9,235 nucleotides of DNA from Crocinitomicaceae bacterium (GCA_002729115.1 PBWG01000056.1:19771-29005); one strand, 5' to 3'; counted from the first letter of the stretch, positions 1 through 7,095 are shown. Notes: a model not told the origin generated them from the sequence alone. Translations and numbers: made by a program.

Positions 1-258
1 ATGTACGAGTTCTTGGACCGCTTGATCGCAGTGTCTTTGCCCCGTACACGTGACTTCCAAGGTGTGAAGGCCAAAGGTTTTGACGGCCGCGGCAACTTCA
101 CCTTCGGCATCAAAGAGCAAATCATCTACCCCGAGATCGACCTGGACAAGGTCAAGAACATCAACGGGATGGACATCACCATTGTGACCACCGCGAAGAC
201 GGATGAGGAAGCGAAAGCCCTCCTCGAAGCGTTCGGTTTCCCATTCAAAAAGAACTAA
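1..258 (+). CDS. rplE: Large ribosomal subunit protein uL5, C-terminal part (5' end outside window)
   Basis: This is the last 85 codons of ribosomal protein uL5, which binds 5S rRNA and helps dock it in the central protuberance of the 50S subunit. The visible part begins inside the conserved MYEFLDRLI segment, runs through DFQG and the [15 protein letters not shown] stretch typical of the uL5 C-terminal half, and ends in FGFPFKKN. Full uL5 is about 180-185 residues, so roughly 100 residues lie upstream of the window. The ATG at position 1 is therefore an internal methionine, not a start. The stop TAA lies 3 nt before rpsN, consistent with one operon transcript. The family assignment is secure from the motifs. 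Confidence 0.96.
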   Translation: MYEFLDRLIAVSLPRTRDFQGVKAKGFDGRGNFTFGIKEQIIYPEIDLDKVKNINGMDITIVTTAKTDEEAKALLEAFGFPFKKN

Positions 259-261
259 GCC

Positions 262-531
262 ATGGCCAAAGAATCCATGAAAGCGCGTGAGCGCAAGCGC
301 GAGCGCCTCGTGGCGAAGTACGCTGCCAAGCGTGCCGCCTTGAAAGAAGCTGGCGATTGGGAAGGCTTGCAAAAGTTGCCACCCAACTCTGCAGCTGTGC
401 GTTTGCACAACCGCTGCCAAATCACAGGCCGTCCGCGCGGCTTCATGCGTCAGTTCGGCATCAGCCGTGTCTTGTTCCGCAAGATGGCGTTGCACGGGCG
501 CATTCCTGGCGTGAAAAAGGCCAGCTGGTAA
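262..531 (+). CDS. rpsN: Small ribosomal subunit protein uS14 (zinc-free long form)
   Basis: This encodes an 89-residue uS14, a 30S head protein that contacts 16S rRNA close to uS3 and uS10. The N-terminal half is a basic helix ([17 protein letters not shown]), followed by [15 protein letters not shown] and then the core family signature [14 protein letters not shown] at about residues 57-70. The protein ends in the usual KKASW. The length matches the 89-101 residue class that lacks zinc; the short 61-residue class carries two CxxC pairs. Only one cysteine is present here (C52), so no zinc ribbon can form. The start at the ATG gives the canonical [13 protein letters not shown] opening. No Shine-Dalgarno is seen; the leader is the 3-nt gap after rplE. 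Confidence 0.97.
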   Translation: MAKESMKARERKRERLVAKYAAKRAALKEAGDWEGLQKLPPNSAAVRLHNRCQITGRPRGFMRQFGISRVLFRKMALHGRIPGVKKASW

Positions 532-548
532 TCTGAAACAGAGAAGAC

Positions 549-947
549 ATGCATAGCGATCCCATTTCCGATTACTTGACGCGCATCCGCAATGCGCAGA
601 TGGCCCGTCACAAGGTGGTGGAGATTCCTGCTTCAAACTTGAAGAAGGAGTTGACCAAGATCTTGTTTGACCAGGGGTACATCCTCAACTACAAGTTTGT
701 CGACGAAGGTCACCAAGGCAGCATCAAGATTGCCTTGCGTTACGACGCCAAGTCTCGTCGGCCAGCCATTACTGAAATCAAGCGCCACTCGAAGCCAGGT
801 CTGCGTCGTTACGCAGGTGCCGACGGCCTTCCCCGTGTGTTGAACGGTCTCGGCGTCAGCATCATCAGCACCAACAAGGGCTTGATGACCGACAAGGAGG
901 CCCGCCGAATGAACGTGGGTGGCGAAATTCTTTGCACTGTATACTGA
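549..947 (+). CDS. rpsH: Small ribosomal subunit protein uS8
   Basis: This encodes a 132-residue uS8, a primary 16S rRNA-binding protein of the 30S platform and body. In enterobacteria it also represses the spc operon translationally. The opening DPISDYLTRIRNAQMARH is the standard uS8 N-terminus. The family signature near the C-terminus is clear at about residues 102-118 (GVSIISTNKGLMTDKEA), and the protein ends GGEILCTVY. The length is normal (about 130-132). It lies 17 nt after rpsN and 6 nt before rplF. The leader before the ATG is purine-rich (CAGAGAAGAC) but has no GGAGG. Whether uS8 autoregulates this operon cannot be judged, because the usual rplE target lies mostly upstream of the window. 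Confidence 0.97.
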   Translation: MHSDPISDYLTRIRNAQMARHKVVEIPASNLKKELTKILFDQGYILNYKFVDEGHQGSIKIALRYDAKSRRPAITEIKRHSKPGLRRYAGADGLPRVLNGLGVSIISTNKGLMTDKEARRMNVGGEILCTVY

Positions 948-953
948 TCCGTC

Positions 954-1505
954 ATGAGCCGAATTGGAAAAAATCCCATCACCGTTCCCAATGGAGTTGA
1001 ACTCTCCATCCAGGGCAACGTTGTGTCTGTCAAAGGCCCCAAAGGGGAGTTGACGCAGGAGGTGGACGAAGTGATCTCCATGGAGTACGCAGACAACGTG
1101 TTGACGATGTCTCGTCCCAACGACGAAAAAGAGGTGCGTTCAAAGCACGGCCTCTACCGCGCCTTGGTCCAGAACATGATCACAGGCGTGTCTGAAGGTT
1201 ACAAGGTTCAACTTCAAATGGTGGGTGTGGGTTTCCGTGCCGCTGCGCAGGGACAACAGCTCAACTTGAGCTTGGGTTACAGCCACCCCATCATCATTGA
1301 ATTGCCGAAGGAAGTCAAGTTGGAAGCGGAAACCCAGAAAGGTGAAGCTCCCCTCGTGACCTTGTCGTCACACGACAAGCAATTGTTGGGCACGGTTGCC
1401 GCGAAGATTCGCAGCCTGCGCAAGATTGAGCCTTACAAAGGCAAGGGTGTTCGCTTCTTGGGCGAGCAAATCCGTCGCAAGGCTGGTAAGACGGCCGCCA
1501 AATAA
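954..1505 (+). CDS. rplF: Large ribosomal subunit protein uL6
   Basis: This encodes a 183-residue uL6, built from two similar alpha/beta domains and located near the GTPase-associated centre and sarcin-ricin loop of the 50S subunit. Domain 1 spans about residues 1-80 (SRIGKNPITVPNGV, KGPKGEL, NDEKEVRSKHGLYRALVQNM). Domain 2 spans about 82-175 and ends in the bacterial signature IEPYKGKGVRFLGEQIRRKAGK. The length is typical (about 175-185). It follows rpsH by 6 nt and precedes rplR by 9 nt. Of its 17 leucine codons 11 are TTG and only one is CTG, a notable bias in such GC-rich coding sequence. No Shine-Dalgarno precedes the ATG. Confidence 0.97.
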   Translation: MSRIGKNPITVPNGVELSIQGNVVSVKGPKGELTQEVDEVISMEYADNVLTMSRPNDEKEVRSKHGLYRALVQNMITGVSEGYKVQLQMVGVGFRAAAQGQQLNLSLGYSHPIIIELPKEVKLEAETQKGEAPLVTLSSHDKQLLGTVAAKIRSLRKIEPYKGKGVRFLGEQIRRKAGKTAAK

Positions 1506-1514
1506 CCTGAAGTC

Positions 1515-1868
1515 ATGGATACGAAGAAGAAAGCGAAAGCGCGCAAGCGCATCAAGAGCCGCGTCCGCGGCCGTGTTCAGGGCACATCCGAGCGTCCGCG
1601 CCTCACCGTGTTCCGGAGCAACAAGCAGATTTACGCCCAAGTCATCGACGACTTGGCAGGCCGCACACTTGCGTCCGCCTCGTCACTTGGCAAGGACGGC
1701 GCTGAAGGTGCCAAGCTTGACCAGGCCGCTGCGGTGGGAAAGTCGATTGCAGAAAAGGCCCAAGCTGCAGGAGTGTCTCAAGTGGTCTTTGACCGCAACG
1801 GATACCTCTACCATGGCCGCATTCAAAAACTTGCTGAAGCTGCCCGCGAAGGTGGCTTGAAATTCTAA
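1515..1868 (+). CDS. rplR: Large ribosomal subunit protein uL18
   Basis: This encodes a 117-residue uL18, which binds 5S rRNA together with uL5 in the central protuberance. A very basic N-terminal tail ([20 protein letters not shown], about residues 2-21) is followed by the conserved [20 protein letters not shown] segment at about 27-46. The C-terminal signature [28 protein letters not shown] at about 90-117 is intact and closes the protein exactly as in other bacteria. The length is normal. It sits 9 nt after rplF and 4 nt before rpsE. A longer reading frame overlaps it in another phase, but only this frame matches a known family. Confidence 0.97.
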   Translation: MDTKKKAKARKRIKSRVRGRVQGTSERPRLTVFRSNKQIYAQVIDDLAGRTLASASSLGKDGAEGAKLDQAAAVGKSIAEKAQAAGVSQVVFDRNGYLYHGRIQKLAEAAREGGLKF

Positions 1869-1872
1869 CGAG

Positions 1873-2418
1873 ATGGCTCAGAATCAACGTCAACAAAAGC
1901 GAGGTGGAAACCGTGAGCAACAATCGCGCACTGGGGATCCCGATTTGAAAGACCGCCTGGTTGGAATCAACCGTGTGGCGAAGACCACCAAAGGTGGACG
2001 CACGTTCAGCTTCAGCGCCATCGTCATCGTCGGTGACGAGAAGGGCAAAGTGGGACACGGTCTCGGCAAGAGCCGCGAAGTGGCCACAGCCATTCAGAAA
2101 GGCATTGAAGATGGCAAGAAGGACATGATCCACGTTCCGCTTGTGAACGGCACCATTCCTCACGCCCAAGAAATGAAGTACGCAGGTGCGCACATTTTGA
2201 TCCGTCCCGCCTCTCCAGGTACGGGTGTGATCGCCGGTGGAGCGATGCGTGCGGTGTTGGAAAGCGCGGGCATCACCGATGTCTTGGCCAAGTCCCTTGG
2301 GTCTTCCAACCCACACAACGTGGTGAAAGCCACCTTCAACGCATTGAAGGAGCTTCGCAGCGCCAACGACGTCGCGCAGTTGCGCGGCATCCCTGTCAGC
2401 AAAGTGTTCAACGGATAA
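1873..2418 (+). CDS. rpsE: Small ribosomal subunit protein uS5
   Basis: This encodes a 181-residue uS5, which sits on the 30S solvent side near the mRNA entry and contributes to decoding fidelity and mRNA unwinding. Residues about 1-22 are a Q/N/R-rich, presumably disordered tail. The double-stranded-RNA-binding-like N-terminal domain begins at [11 protein letters not shown], and the family signature [18 protein letters not shown] through [13 protein letters not shown] covers about 41-73. The C-terminal domain has [20 protein letters not shown] (about 111-130) and the conserved [16 protein letters not shown]. The length agrees with Bacteroidota homologues as I recall them (about 170-175) plus a slightly longer N-terminus. 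It follows rplR by only 4 nt, suggesting coupled translation. Confidence 0.97.
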   Translation: MAQNQRQQKRGGNREQQSRTGDPDLKDRLVGINRVAKTTKGGRTFSFSAIVIVGDEKGKVGHGLGKSREVATAIQKGIEDGKKDMIHVPLVNGTIPHAQEMKYAGAHILIRPASPGTGVIAGGAMRAVLESAGITDVLAKSLGSSNPHNVVKATFNALKELRSANDVAQLRGIPVSKVFNG

Positions 2419-2429
2419 TTGCATTGACC

Positions 2430-2609
2430 ATGGGCAAAATTGTCATCACCCAAGTGCGCAGTGCGATCAACCGCACCAAGCGTCAGAAAGAGACCATTAA
2501 GGCTCTCGGATTGAAGAAGCTTCACAACCCTGTGGAACATGAAGACACCCCCCAGATCATGGGCATGGTGCGCGCCGTGGGCCACTTGGTGAAAGTCGAA
2601 AAGAAATAA
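2430..2609 (+). CDS. rpmD: Large ribosomal subunit protein uL30
   Basis: This encodes a 59-residue uL30, a small 50S protein bound to 23S rRNA. The sequence opens GKIVITQVRSAINRTKRQKE, continues with the family's T(I/L)KALGLKKLH core at about 22-32, and ends with DTPQIMGMVRAVGHLVKVEKK, the normal bacterial C-terminus. I chose the ATG at 2430. An in-frame TTG two codons upstream would add only two residues and gives no better leader. The length matches the family (58-60). It lies 11 nt after rpsE and 19 nt before rplO, in the standard spc position. Confidence 0.96.
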   Translation: MGKIVITQVRSAINRTKRQKETIKALGLKKLHNPVEHEDTPQIMGMVRAVGHLVKVEKK

Positions 2610-2628
2610 TCTCTAACCAGCACATTCC

Positions 2629-3090
2629 ATGAATCTCAGCAACCTTACCCCAGCGTCAGGATCTCGGAAGCAGCGCAAGCGAGTTGGTCGCGGAGAAGGC
2701 TCCGGTCACGGAGGCACTTCCACACGCGGTCACAAAGGCGCGAAGTCTCGTTCAGGCTACAAGTCCAAGATTGGATTTGAAGGTGGACAGATGCCTTTGC
2801 AGCGTCGCGTTCCGAAGTTCGGTTTCAAGAACCCCAACCGCGTCGAATACAAGGGCATCAATGTCGACACATTGCAAGCCTTGATTGAGAAAACCGGTTT
2901 GAAGGCTGTCACCCCAGCCGACTTGGTCGCCAACGGTTTGGCGGGCAAGCACGATCTCGTGAAAATCCTCGGCCGTGGTGAATTGACCACGGGTGTGGAA
3001 GTGTCTGCCCACCAGTTCAGCAAGTCGGCCACGGCCGCCATTGAAGGAGCGGGAGGCAAATGTTCCACCATTGACCGCTTCGCGAAATGA
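2629..3090 (+). CDS. rplO: Large ribosomal subunit protein uL15
   Basis: This encodes a 153-residue uL15, a late-assembling 50S protein with a long Gly/Arg/Lys-rich N-terminal extension that penetrates 23S rRNA. The extension is seen at about residues 10-65 ([45 protein letters not shown]). The globular C-terminal half carries the family signature [11 protein letters not shown]...[10 protein letters not shown]...IEGAGG at about 112-143. The length is normal (about 145-150). The stop TGA overlaps the secY start as ATGA, so secY translation is probably coupled to this gene. The leader has no Shine-Dalgarno. Confidence 0.97.
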   Translation: MNLSNLTPASGSRKQRKRVGRGEGSGHGGTSTRGHKGAKSRSGYKSKIGFEGGQMPLQRRVPKFGFKNPNRVEYKGINVDTLQALIEKTGLKAVTPADLVANGLAGKHDLVKILGRGELTTGVEVSAHQFSKSATAAIEGAGGKCSTIDRFAK

Positions 3091-4433
3091 GGTTCTTCCA
3101 GAAAATCGGAGACATTTGGAGGCATGAGGAGCTTCGCCAGAAGCTCGGTGTCACCCTCGGGTTGATCTTGGTCTACCGCGTGGGGTCCTTCATTGTCCTC
3201 CCAGGTGTGAACAGCGATGTGCTTGCAGAGCAAATGAGCCAACTCGGTTCAGGCGGCCTGGGAGACATCTTGTCGTTGTTCACCGGCGGGGCCTTCACAC
3301 GTGCGTCCATCTTCGCACTGGGCATCATGCCATACATCTCGGCGTCCATCATCATTCAGCTTTTGAGCATCGCGGTTCCTGCGGTCCAGAAGTTGCAGAA
3401 GGAGGGCGAGAGCGGCCGCAACAAAATCAACCAGTGGACACGTTTCCTCACCATCGCCATTACGTTGGTGCAGGCGCCTGGTTACCTCGCGTCCAGCGTG
3501 GTGAGCGTTCCCGGCGTGGTGCAGAGCCCAGACGCGTTCTGGTGGTTCTCTGCGGTGACCATTTTGACCTGCAGCACGCTGTTGATCATGTGGCTCGGTG
3601 AGCGCATTACGGACAAGGGCGTCGGAAACGGCATTTCGTTGTTGATCATGATTGGCATCATCGCCACGTTCCCGCAGGCGATTGTGCAGGAGTTCGCACA
3701 CCCTGACACCACGTTGTTCTTCTTCTTGGTGGAGTTGGCATTCTTGTTGATCATCATCGGCGCCAGCGTGGCTTTGGTTCAGGCAATCCGCAAGGTGCCT
3801 GTGCAGATGGCCAAAATGCAGCAAGCCGGAGGCATGTTGCCAGCAGGTGAAGGTGCACGCAGCTTCATCCCATTGAAGGTGAACAGCTCAGGGGTCATGC
3901 CGATCATTTTTGCGCAGGCGATCATGTTCGTGCCTCTGTACCTCACGCAAAGCGAGGCGTTGCAGGGGAATGAAATCCTCCAGTCGTTGAGCGACTTCAA
4001 CGGGTTGTGGTACAACGTCCTCTTCTTCGTGATGATCGTGGTGTTCACCTACTTCTACACAGCGATCACTGTGAACCCCAACCAAATGGCGGACGACCTG
4101 AAGCGTCAGAACAGCTTTGTTCCTGGCGTCAAGCCTGGCCGTCCGACGGCGGAGTTCCTCGACGAGGTGCTGTCCCGCATCACCTTGCCTGGGGCCGTGT
4201 TCTTGGGCCTGATTGCGGTGTTGCCCGCGATCGTGTTCCAACTTGGATTGACGAAAGCACAAACCTTTGCCATTTTCTTCGGGGGAACCTCCTTGTTGAT
4301 CATGGTGGGTGTGATTTTGGACACCCTTCAACAAATCGAGAGCTACTTGCTTTCTCGTCGTTACGACGGTTTGATGAAGAGTGGTAAAATGCGTGGACGT
4401 CCACAGTCTCCTGTGGGCGGAATCGCTGGCTGA
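3087..4433 (+). CDS. secY: Protein translocase channel subunit SecY
   Basis: This encodes a 448-residue inner-membrane protein, the channel of the SecYEG translocon for exported and membrane proteins. Ten hydrophobic segments can be placed at about residues 18-38, 73-97, 117-137, 152-171, 181-201, 209-232, 267-287, 308-330, 364-386 and 393-413. The plug region is at about 55-70 ([17 protein letters not shown]). SecY signature 1 is [18 protein letters not shown] in the second segment, and signature 2 is [16 protein letters not shown] at about 170-185. The cytoplasmic C5 loop reads [11 protein letters not shown], with Lys where E. coli has Arg357. The length is usual for Bacteroidota (about 440-450). 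The start overlaps the rplO stop by 4 nt. adk does not follow; map does, 7 nt downstream. Confidence 0.98.
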   Translation: MRFFQKIGDIWRHEELRQKLGVTLGLILVYRVGSFIVLPGVNSDVLAEQMSQLGSGGLGDILSLFTGGAFTRASIFALGIMPYISASIIIQLLSIAVPAVQKLQKEGESGRNKINQWTRFLTIAITLVQAPGYLASSVVSVPGVVQSPDAFWWFSAVTILTCSTLLIMWLGERITDKGVGNGISLLIMIGIIATFPQAIVQEFAHPDTTLFFFLVELAFLLIIIGASVALVQAIRKVPVQMAKMQQAGGMLPAGEGARSFIPLKVNSSGVMPIIFAQAIMFVPLYLTQSEALQGNEILQSLSDFNGLWYNVLFFVMIVVFTYFYTAITVNPNQMADDLKRQNSFVPGVKPGRPTAEFLDEVLSRITLPGAVFLGLIAVLPAIVFQLGLTKAQTFAIFFGGTSLLIMVGVILDTLQQIESYLLSRRYDGLMKSGKMRGRPQSPVGGIAG

Positions 4434-4440
4434 TTTTCGA

Positions 4441-5241
4441 ATGAGCTTGGGTCGACGAGTCCGGATCAAAACGGACGAGGAAGTCGAGCTCATTCGGTTG
4501 AGTTCTTTGCTTGTTGGGAGAACGTTGGCGCAGGTCGCCGCCCGGGTGCAACCCGGAGTGACCACGCTCGCGCTCGATGCGGTGGCCGAGGAGTTCATCC
4601 GAGACCACGGGGCTGAACCTGGTTTCAAAGGGTACGGAGGTTTTCCGAACTCGTTGTGCACTTCAGTCAACGAAGCCGTGGTTCATGGCATCCCCAACGA
4701 CACGTCTCTCCAAGAGGGAGACATCGTGTCGGTGGATTGTGGGGTGCTGATGAACGGCTTTTACGGAGACAGCGCTTACACCTTTGCGGTGGGGCAGGTT
4801 TCTGAAGAAGTGCAGCGGCTTCTGGACACCACCAAAGCTTGCTTGGATCTGGCGATCGAACAAGCCGTGGTGGGCAAACGCATCGGAGACATTGGCCACG
4901 CCTGTCAGCAGCATGCTGAGGGGCAGGGTTACGGCGTGGTTCGAGAATTGGTGGGTCACGGCTTGGGCCGGGACTTGCATGAGGCCCCTGAAGTCCCCAA
5001 TTACGGGAGGCGCGGGAACGGCCCCAAGCTGATGGACGGCATGGTGCTGGCCATCGAGCCCATGATCAACCTCGGCGGCCGCGAAGTCGGTCAAGCGGAC
5101 GATGGATGGACCATCGTGACGCGTGACGGCAAAGTCAGCGCCCACTTTGAGCACGACGTGGTTGTGCGACAAGGCAAGGCAGACGTTCTCTCCAGCTTCA
5201 AAGACATTGAAGAAGTTTTGAATTCGAAGAATACGAACTGA
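4441..5241 (+). CDS. map: Type I methionine aminopeptidase
   Basis: This encodes a 266-residue cytosolic metalloprotease that removes the initiator methionine from nascent proteins. Counting from the ATG at 4441, all five metal ligands of the pita-bread fold are present: D99 (SVDCG), D110 (GDSAYTF), H173 (VGHGLG), E206 (AIEPM) and E237 (HFEHDV). H82, in VVHGIP, is the conserved substrate-binding histidine. There is no N-terminal zinc-finger extension, so it is the bacterial type Ia form. An in-frame GTG at 4381 would overlap secY by 53 nt and add residues unlike the family; the ATG 7 nt after secY gives the expected length. Placement beside secY and infA is common outside Proteobacteria. Confidence 0.97.
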   Translation: MSLGRRVRIKTDEEVELIRLSSLLVGRTLAQVAARVQPGVTTLALDAVAEEFIRDHGAEPGFKGYGGFPNSLCTSVNEAVVHGIPNDTSLQEGDIVSVDCGVLMNGFYGDSAYTFAVGQVSEEVQRLLDTTKACLDLAIEQAVVGKRIGDIGHACQQHAEGQGYGVVRELVGHGLGRDLHEAPEVPNYGRRGNGPKLMDGMVLAIEPMINLGGREVGQADDGWTIVTRDGKVSAHFEHDVVVRQGKADVLSSFKDIEEVLNSKNTN

Positions 5242-5249
5242 GATACAGT

Positions 5250-5471
5250 ATGGCGAAACAAACGTCGATCACACAAGATGGCACCATCTTGGAAGCGCTC
5301 TCCAACGCGCGCTTTCGAGTGGAGCTTGAGAATGGGCACACCATCATGGCCCACATCTCTGGGAAGATGCGGATGTACTACATCAAAATCTTGCCTGGTG
5401 ATCGCGTGAAAGTCGAGATGAGTCCCTACGATTTGACCAAGGGTCGCATCACATTCCGGTACAAGAAATAA
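5250..5471 (+). CDS. infA: Translation initiation factor IF-1
   Basis: This encodes a 73-residue IF-1, an OB-fold protein that occupies the 30S A site during initiation and enhances IF-2 and IF-3 action. The whole chain matches the family: MAKQ, then [20 protein letters not shown] (about 10-29), [17 protein letters not shown] (about 35-51) and the closing [19 protein letters not shown] (about 55-73). The length is the usual 71-73. It lies 8 nt after map and 10 nt before rpmJ. The leader ACTGAGATACAGT has no Shine-Dalgarno. No promoter that I can recognise separates it from map, so it is probably carried on the operon transcript. Confidence 0.97.
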   Translation: MAKQTSITQDGTILEALSNARFRVELENGHTIMAHISGKMRMYYIKILPGDRVKVEMSPYDLTKGRITFRYKK

Positions 5472-5481
5472 CACGAGCATC

Positions 5482-5598
5482 ATGAAAACTCGCGCATCCA
5501 TCAAGAAGCGTACGGCCGATTGCAAAATCGTTCGCCGGAAAGGACGTCTTTACGTCATCAACAAGAAGAACCCCAAAATGAAGCAGCGTCAGGGTTGA
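5482..5598 (+). CDS. rpmJ: Large ribosomal subunit protein bL36 (zinc-free form)
   Basis: This short gene encodes a 38-residue bL36, the smallest 50S protein, which packs against 23S rRNA near the base of the L7/L12 stalk. Its sequence is [20 protein letters not shown] followed by [18 protein letters not shown]. The opening MK(T/V)RASIKK, the central [13 protein letters not shown] and the ending KQRQG are diagnostic. In the zinc form the ligands are C11, C14, C27 and H33. Here these positions are T11, C14, N27 and M33, so only one of four remains and zinc cannot be bound. The family assignment is secure despite the small size because of the near-complete match and the conserved infA-rpmJ-rpsM position. 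Confidence 0.96.
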   Translation: MKTRASIKKRTADCKIVRRKGRLYVINKKNPKMKQRQG

Positions 5599-5625
5599 TC
5601 CCAGACCTGTTTAAATCACGATTGC

Positions 5626-5994
5626 ATGGCACGTATTGCTGGTATCGACATTCCCCGCAACAAACGCGGAGTTATTGCACTGACTTACATCTACGGCATC
5701 GGTCGCAGCCGCGCTGCGAAGGTGTTGGCGGAAGCAGGTGTGGACGAGAACAAGAAGGTGGAGACTTGGTCCGACGACGAAGTTGGCGCCATCCGTACCG
5801 CCATTGCCACCGGCTTCAAGGTGGAAGGCGAGTTGCGTTCTGAGACATCTCAACACATCAAACGTTTGATGGACATTGGTTGTCAGCGTGGCATCCGCCA
5901 CCGGAACAGCTTGCCACTTCGCGGTCAGCGCACCAAGAACAACAGTCGCACCCGGAAAGGGAAGCGCAAGACTGTGGCGAACAAGAAGAAGTAA
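5626..5994 (+). CDS. rpsM: Small ribosomal subunit protein uS13
   Basis: This encodes a 122-residue uS13, a 30S head protein that forms intersubunit bridges with 23S rRNA and uL5 and contacts P-site tRNA through its C-terminal tail. The N-terminus [14 protein letters not shown] and the helix-hairpin-helix-like [12 protein letters not shown] (about 19-30) are standard. The signature [20 protein letters not shown] at about 88-107 is followed by the very basic tail [15 protein letters not shown]. The length is normal (about 118-126). It opens the alpha block, 27 nt after rpmJ. That gap is too short for the long S4-binding pseudoknot leader known from E. coli, so regulation there, if any, would differ. 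Confidence 0.97.
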   Translation: MARIAGIDIPRNKRGVIALTYIYGIGRSRAAKVLAEAGVDENKKVETWSDDEVGAIRTAIATGFKVEGELRSETSQHIKRLMDIGCQRGIRHRNSLPLRGQRTKNNSRTRKGKRKTVANKKK

Positions 5995-5998
5995 CATC

Positions 5999-6034
5999 CA
6001 GACCCCGGTCTGAACATTTGGGTCCCGAGGGGCC
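5999..6034 (+). promoter_or_regulatory. Two small GC-rich hairpins in the rpsM-rpsK spacer
   Basis: The 63-nt gap between rpsM and rpsK is the longest inside this operon. It holds a perfect inverted repeat CAGACC-CC-GGTCTG at 5999-6012, which as RNA would form five pairs closing a CCCG loop. It also holds GGTCCCGAGGGGCC at 6021-6034, which would form five pairs (one G-U) closing a CGAG loop. A competing pairing is possible between GACCC at 6001-6005 and GGGTC at 6020-6024, so the two forms could exclude each other. There is no U tract, so this does not look like an intrinsic terminator. A role as a regulatory or processing element is inference only. Confidence 0.4.
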
Positions 6035-6044
6035 GATCACCTCC
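6035..6044 (+). other. 16S rRNA 3'-end-like sequence with anti-Shine-Dalgarno core, before rpsK
   Basis: GATCACCTCC lies directly after the second hairpin and ends 13 nt before the rpsK ATG. It is identical to the decamer at the 3' end of most bacterial 16S rRNAs and contains the anti-Shine-Dalgarno core CACCTCC. Many Bacteroidota 16S molecules read GAACACCTCC here, so the match to the cell's own rRNA may be nine of ten. The arrangement of a short hairpin followed by this sequence recalls helix 45 plus the 3' tail. Function is unproven and chance is a real alternative. Confidence 0.3.
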
Positions 6045-6057
6045 AAAACCAACGACG

Positions 6058-6438
6058 ATGGCGAAAAGCGTCAAGAAAAAGAAGGTCAAAGTGGAATCGC
6101 AGGGCCAAGGCCACATCCACTCTTCTTTCAACAACATCATCATCTCCCTGACCAACAACACCGGTCAGGTGATTTCCTGGTCAAGCGCCGGAAAGATGGG
6201 ATTCCGTGGTTCCAAGAAAAACACGCCTTACGCTGCGCAATGTGCAGCCGAGGATTGTGGCAAAGTGGCCTTGGAAGCTGGACTCAAGAAAATCCGAGTG
6301 TTCGTGAAAGGTCCTGGACAGGGCCGCGAGAGTGCCATCCGCACGCTGCACAACATGGGCATCGAAGTCTCTGAAATCGTGGACGTGACCCCACTTCCAC
6401 ACAACGGGTGCCGCCCTCCAAAGCGTCGTCGCGTTTAA
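6058..6438 (+). CDS. rpsK: Small ribosomal subunit protein uS11
   Basis: This encodes a 126-residue uS11, a platform protein of the 30S subunit that lies along the mRNA exit path next to bS18, bS21 and the 3' region of 16S rRNA. The basic N-terminal tail [11 protein letters not shown] is followed by [15 protein letters not shown] (about 19-33) and [20 protein letters not shown] (about 40-59). The signature [13 protein letters not shown] is at about 83-95, and the end [18 protein letters not shown] is canonical. The length matches bacterial uS11 (about 125-130). It has the longest leader in the operon (63 nt after rpsM), with two hairpins and a 16S-3'-end-like stretch, so separate translational control is conceivable but not shown. 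Confidence 0.97.
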   Translation: MAKSVKKKKVKVESQGQGHIHSSFNNIIISLTNNTGQVISWSSAGKMGFRGSKKNTPYAAQCAAEDCGKVALEAGLKKIRVFVKGPGQGRESAIRTLHNMGIEVSEIVDVTPLPHNGCRPPKRRRV

Positions 6439-6468
6439 TCGTCGTTGAACTGAAAGAAATCAAGATTT

Positions 6469-7074
6469 ATGGCACGTTACCGCGGACCCAAATCCAAGAT
6501 CACACGTCGCTTCAAGGAGGCGATTTTTGGACCAGACAAGGCGCTTGAGCGCCGGCCTTACGGACCTGGTCAACACGGCAACACCCGTCGTCGCAAGAAG
6601 GAGTCTGAGTACTCCGTCCAGCTTGCGGAAAAGCAGAAAGCCAAATACACCTACGGCATCTTGGAGAAGCAATTCTCCAACATGTTCAAGGCGGCCAACG
6701 CGAAGTCAGGCATCACTGGTGAGATCCTTCTCCAGCTGTGCGAGCGTCGCTTGGACAACATCGTGTACCGTTTGGGCATTGCCCCAACCCGCCGCGGTGC
6801 CCGTCAATTGGTGTCGCACCGTCACATCACGGTGAACGGATCAGTGGTGAACATCCCTTCTTACCGTTTGCGTGAGGGCGATGTGGTGGGCGTTCGCGAG
6901 AAGAGCAAGTCCCTCGAAGTGGTGACTGCGTCTCTCGCCAACAGCAACCAAAGCCACGATTGGTTGAACTGGGATGGCGCCGCCATGTCCGGAACCATGA
7001 TCAACATTCCTTCTCGGGATCAGATTCCAGAGAACATCAAGGAGTCTTTGATTGTGGAATTGTACTCGAAGTAA
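6469..7074 (+). CDS. rpsD: Small ribosomal subunit protein uS4 (zinc-free form)
   Basis: This encodes a 201-residue uS4, a primary 16S-binding assembly protein at the 30S shoulder, near the mRNA entry. In several bacteria uS4 also represses the alpha operon. The N-terminal region is [20 protein letters not shown], then [10 protein letters not shown] at about 29-37. The S4 RNA-binding domain begins with the signature [14 protein letters not shown] at about 90-103 and continues through [14 protein letters not shown] and [12 protein letters not shown], to about residue 155. The N-terminal four-cysteine zinc site found in some uS4 proteins is absent; C91 is the only cysteine. The length is normal. 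It follows rpsK by 30 nt, with an A-rich leader and no Shine-Dalgarno. Confidence 0.97.
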   Translation: MARYRGPKSKITRRFKEAIFGPDKALERRPYGPGQHGNTRRRKKESEYSVQLAEKQKAKYTYGILEKQFSNMFKAANAKSGITGEILLQLCERRLDNIVYRLGIAPTRRGARQLVSHRHITVNGSVVNIPSYRLREGDVVGVREKSKSLEVVTASLANSNQSHDWLNWDGAAMSGTMINIPSRDQIPENIKESLIVELYSK

Positions 7075-7095
7075 TCCACCCCTGAACCAAAAGAC

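Noticed and set aside
1..3. ATG at the window edge as a start codon
   Set aside because: It is the internal methionine of the uL5 MYEFLDR segment; about 100 residues of the protein lie upstream of the window.
1396..1860. 154-codon + strand frame overlapping the end of rplF and most of rplR
   Set aside because: It lies out of phase with two certain genes and has an Arg/Ser/Ala-rich translation with no recognisable domain.
1642..2424. 260-codon open frame on the minus strand opposite rplR and rpsE
   Set aside because: It is a shadow of conserved ribosomal-protein codons, with low-complexity composition and no leader or neighbour supporting it.
2424..2429. In-frame TTG start two codons before rpmD
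   Set aside because: The ATG at 2430 gives the standard MGKI opening and there is no leader signal favouring TTG.
4381..4440. Upstream in-frame GTG start for map
   Set aside because: It would overlap secY by 53 nt and add 20 residues not seen in type Ia enzymes; the ATG at 4441 gives the expected length and N-terminus.
3888..4670. 260-codon open frame on the minus strand across the end of secY and the start of map
   Set aside because: It is antisense to two clearly conserved genes, its His/Arg/Gln-rich translation matches no family I recognise, and such frames are common opposite GC-rich coding DNA.
5599..5625. E. coli-like S4-binding pseudoknot leader before rpsM
   Set aside because: The spacer is only 27 nt and shows no inverted repeats able to form that structure.
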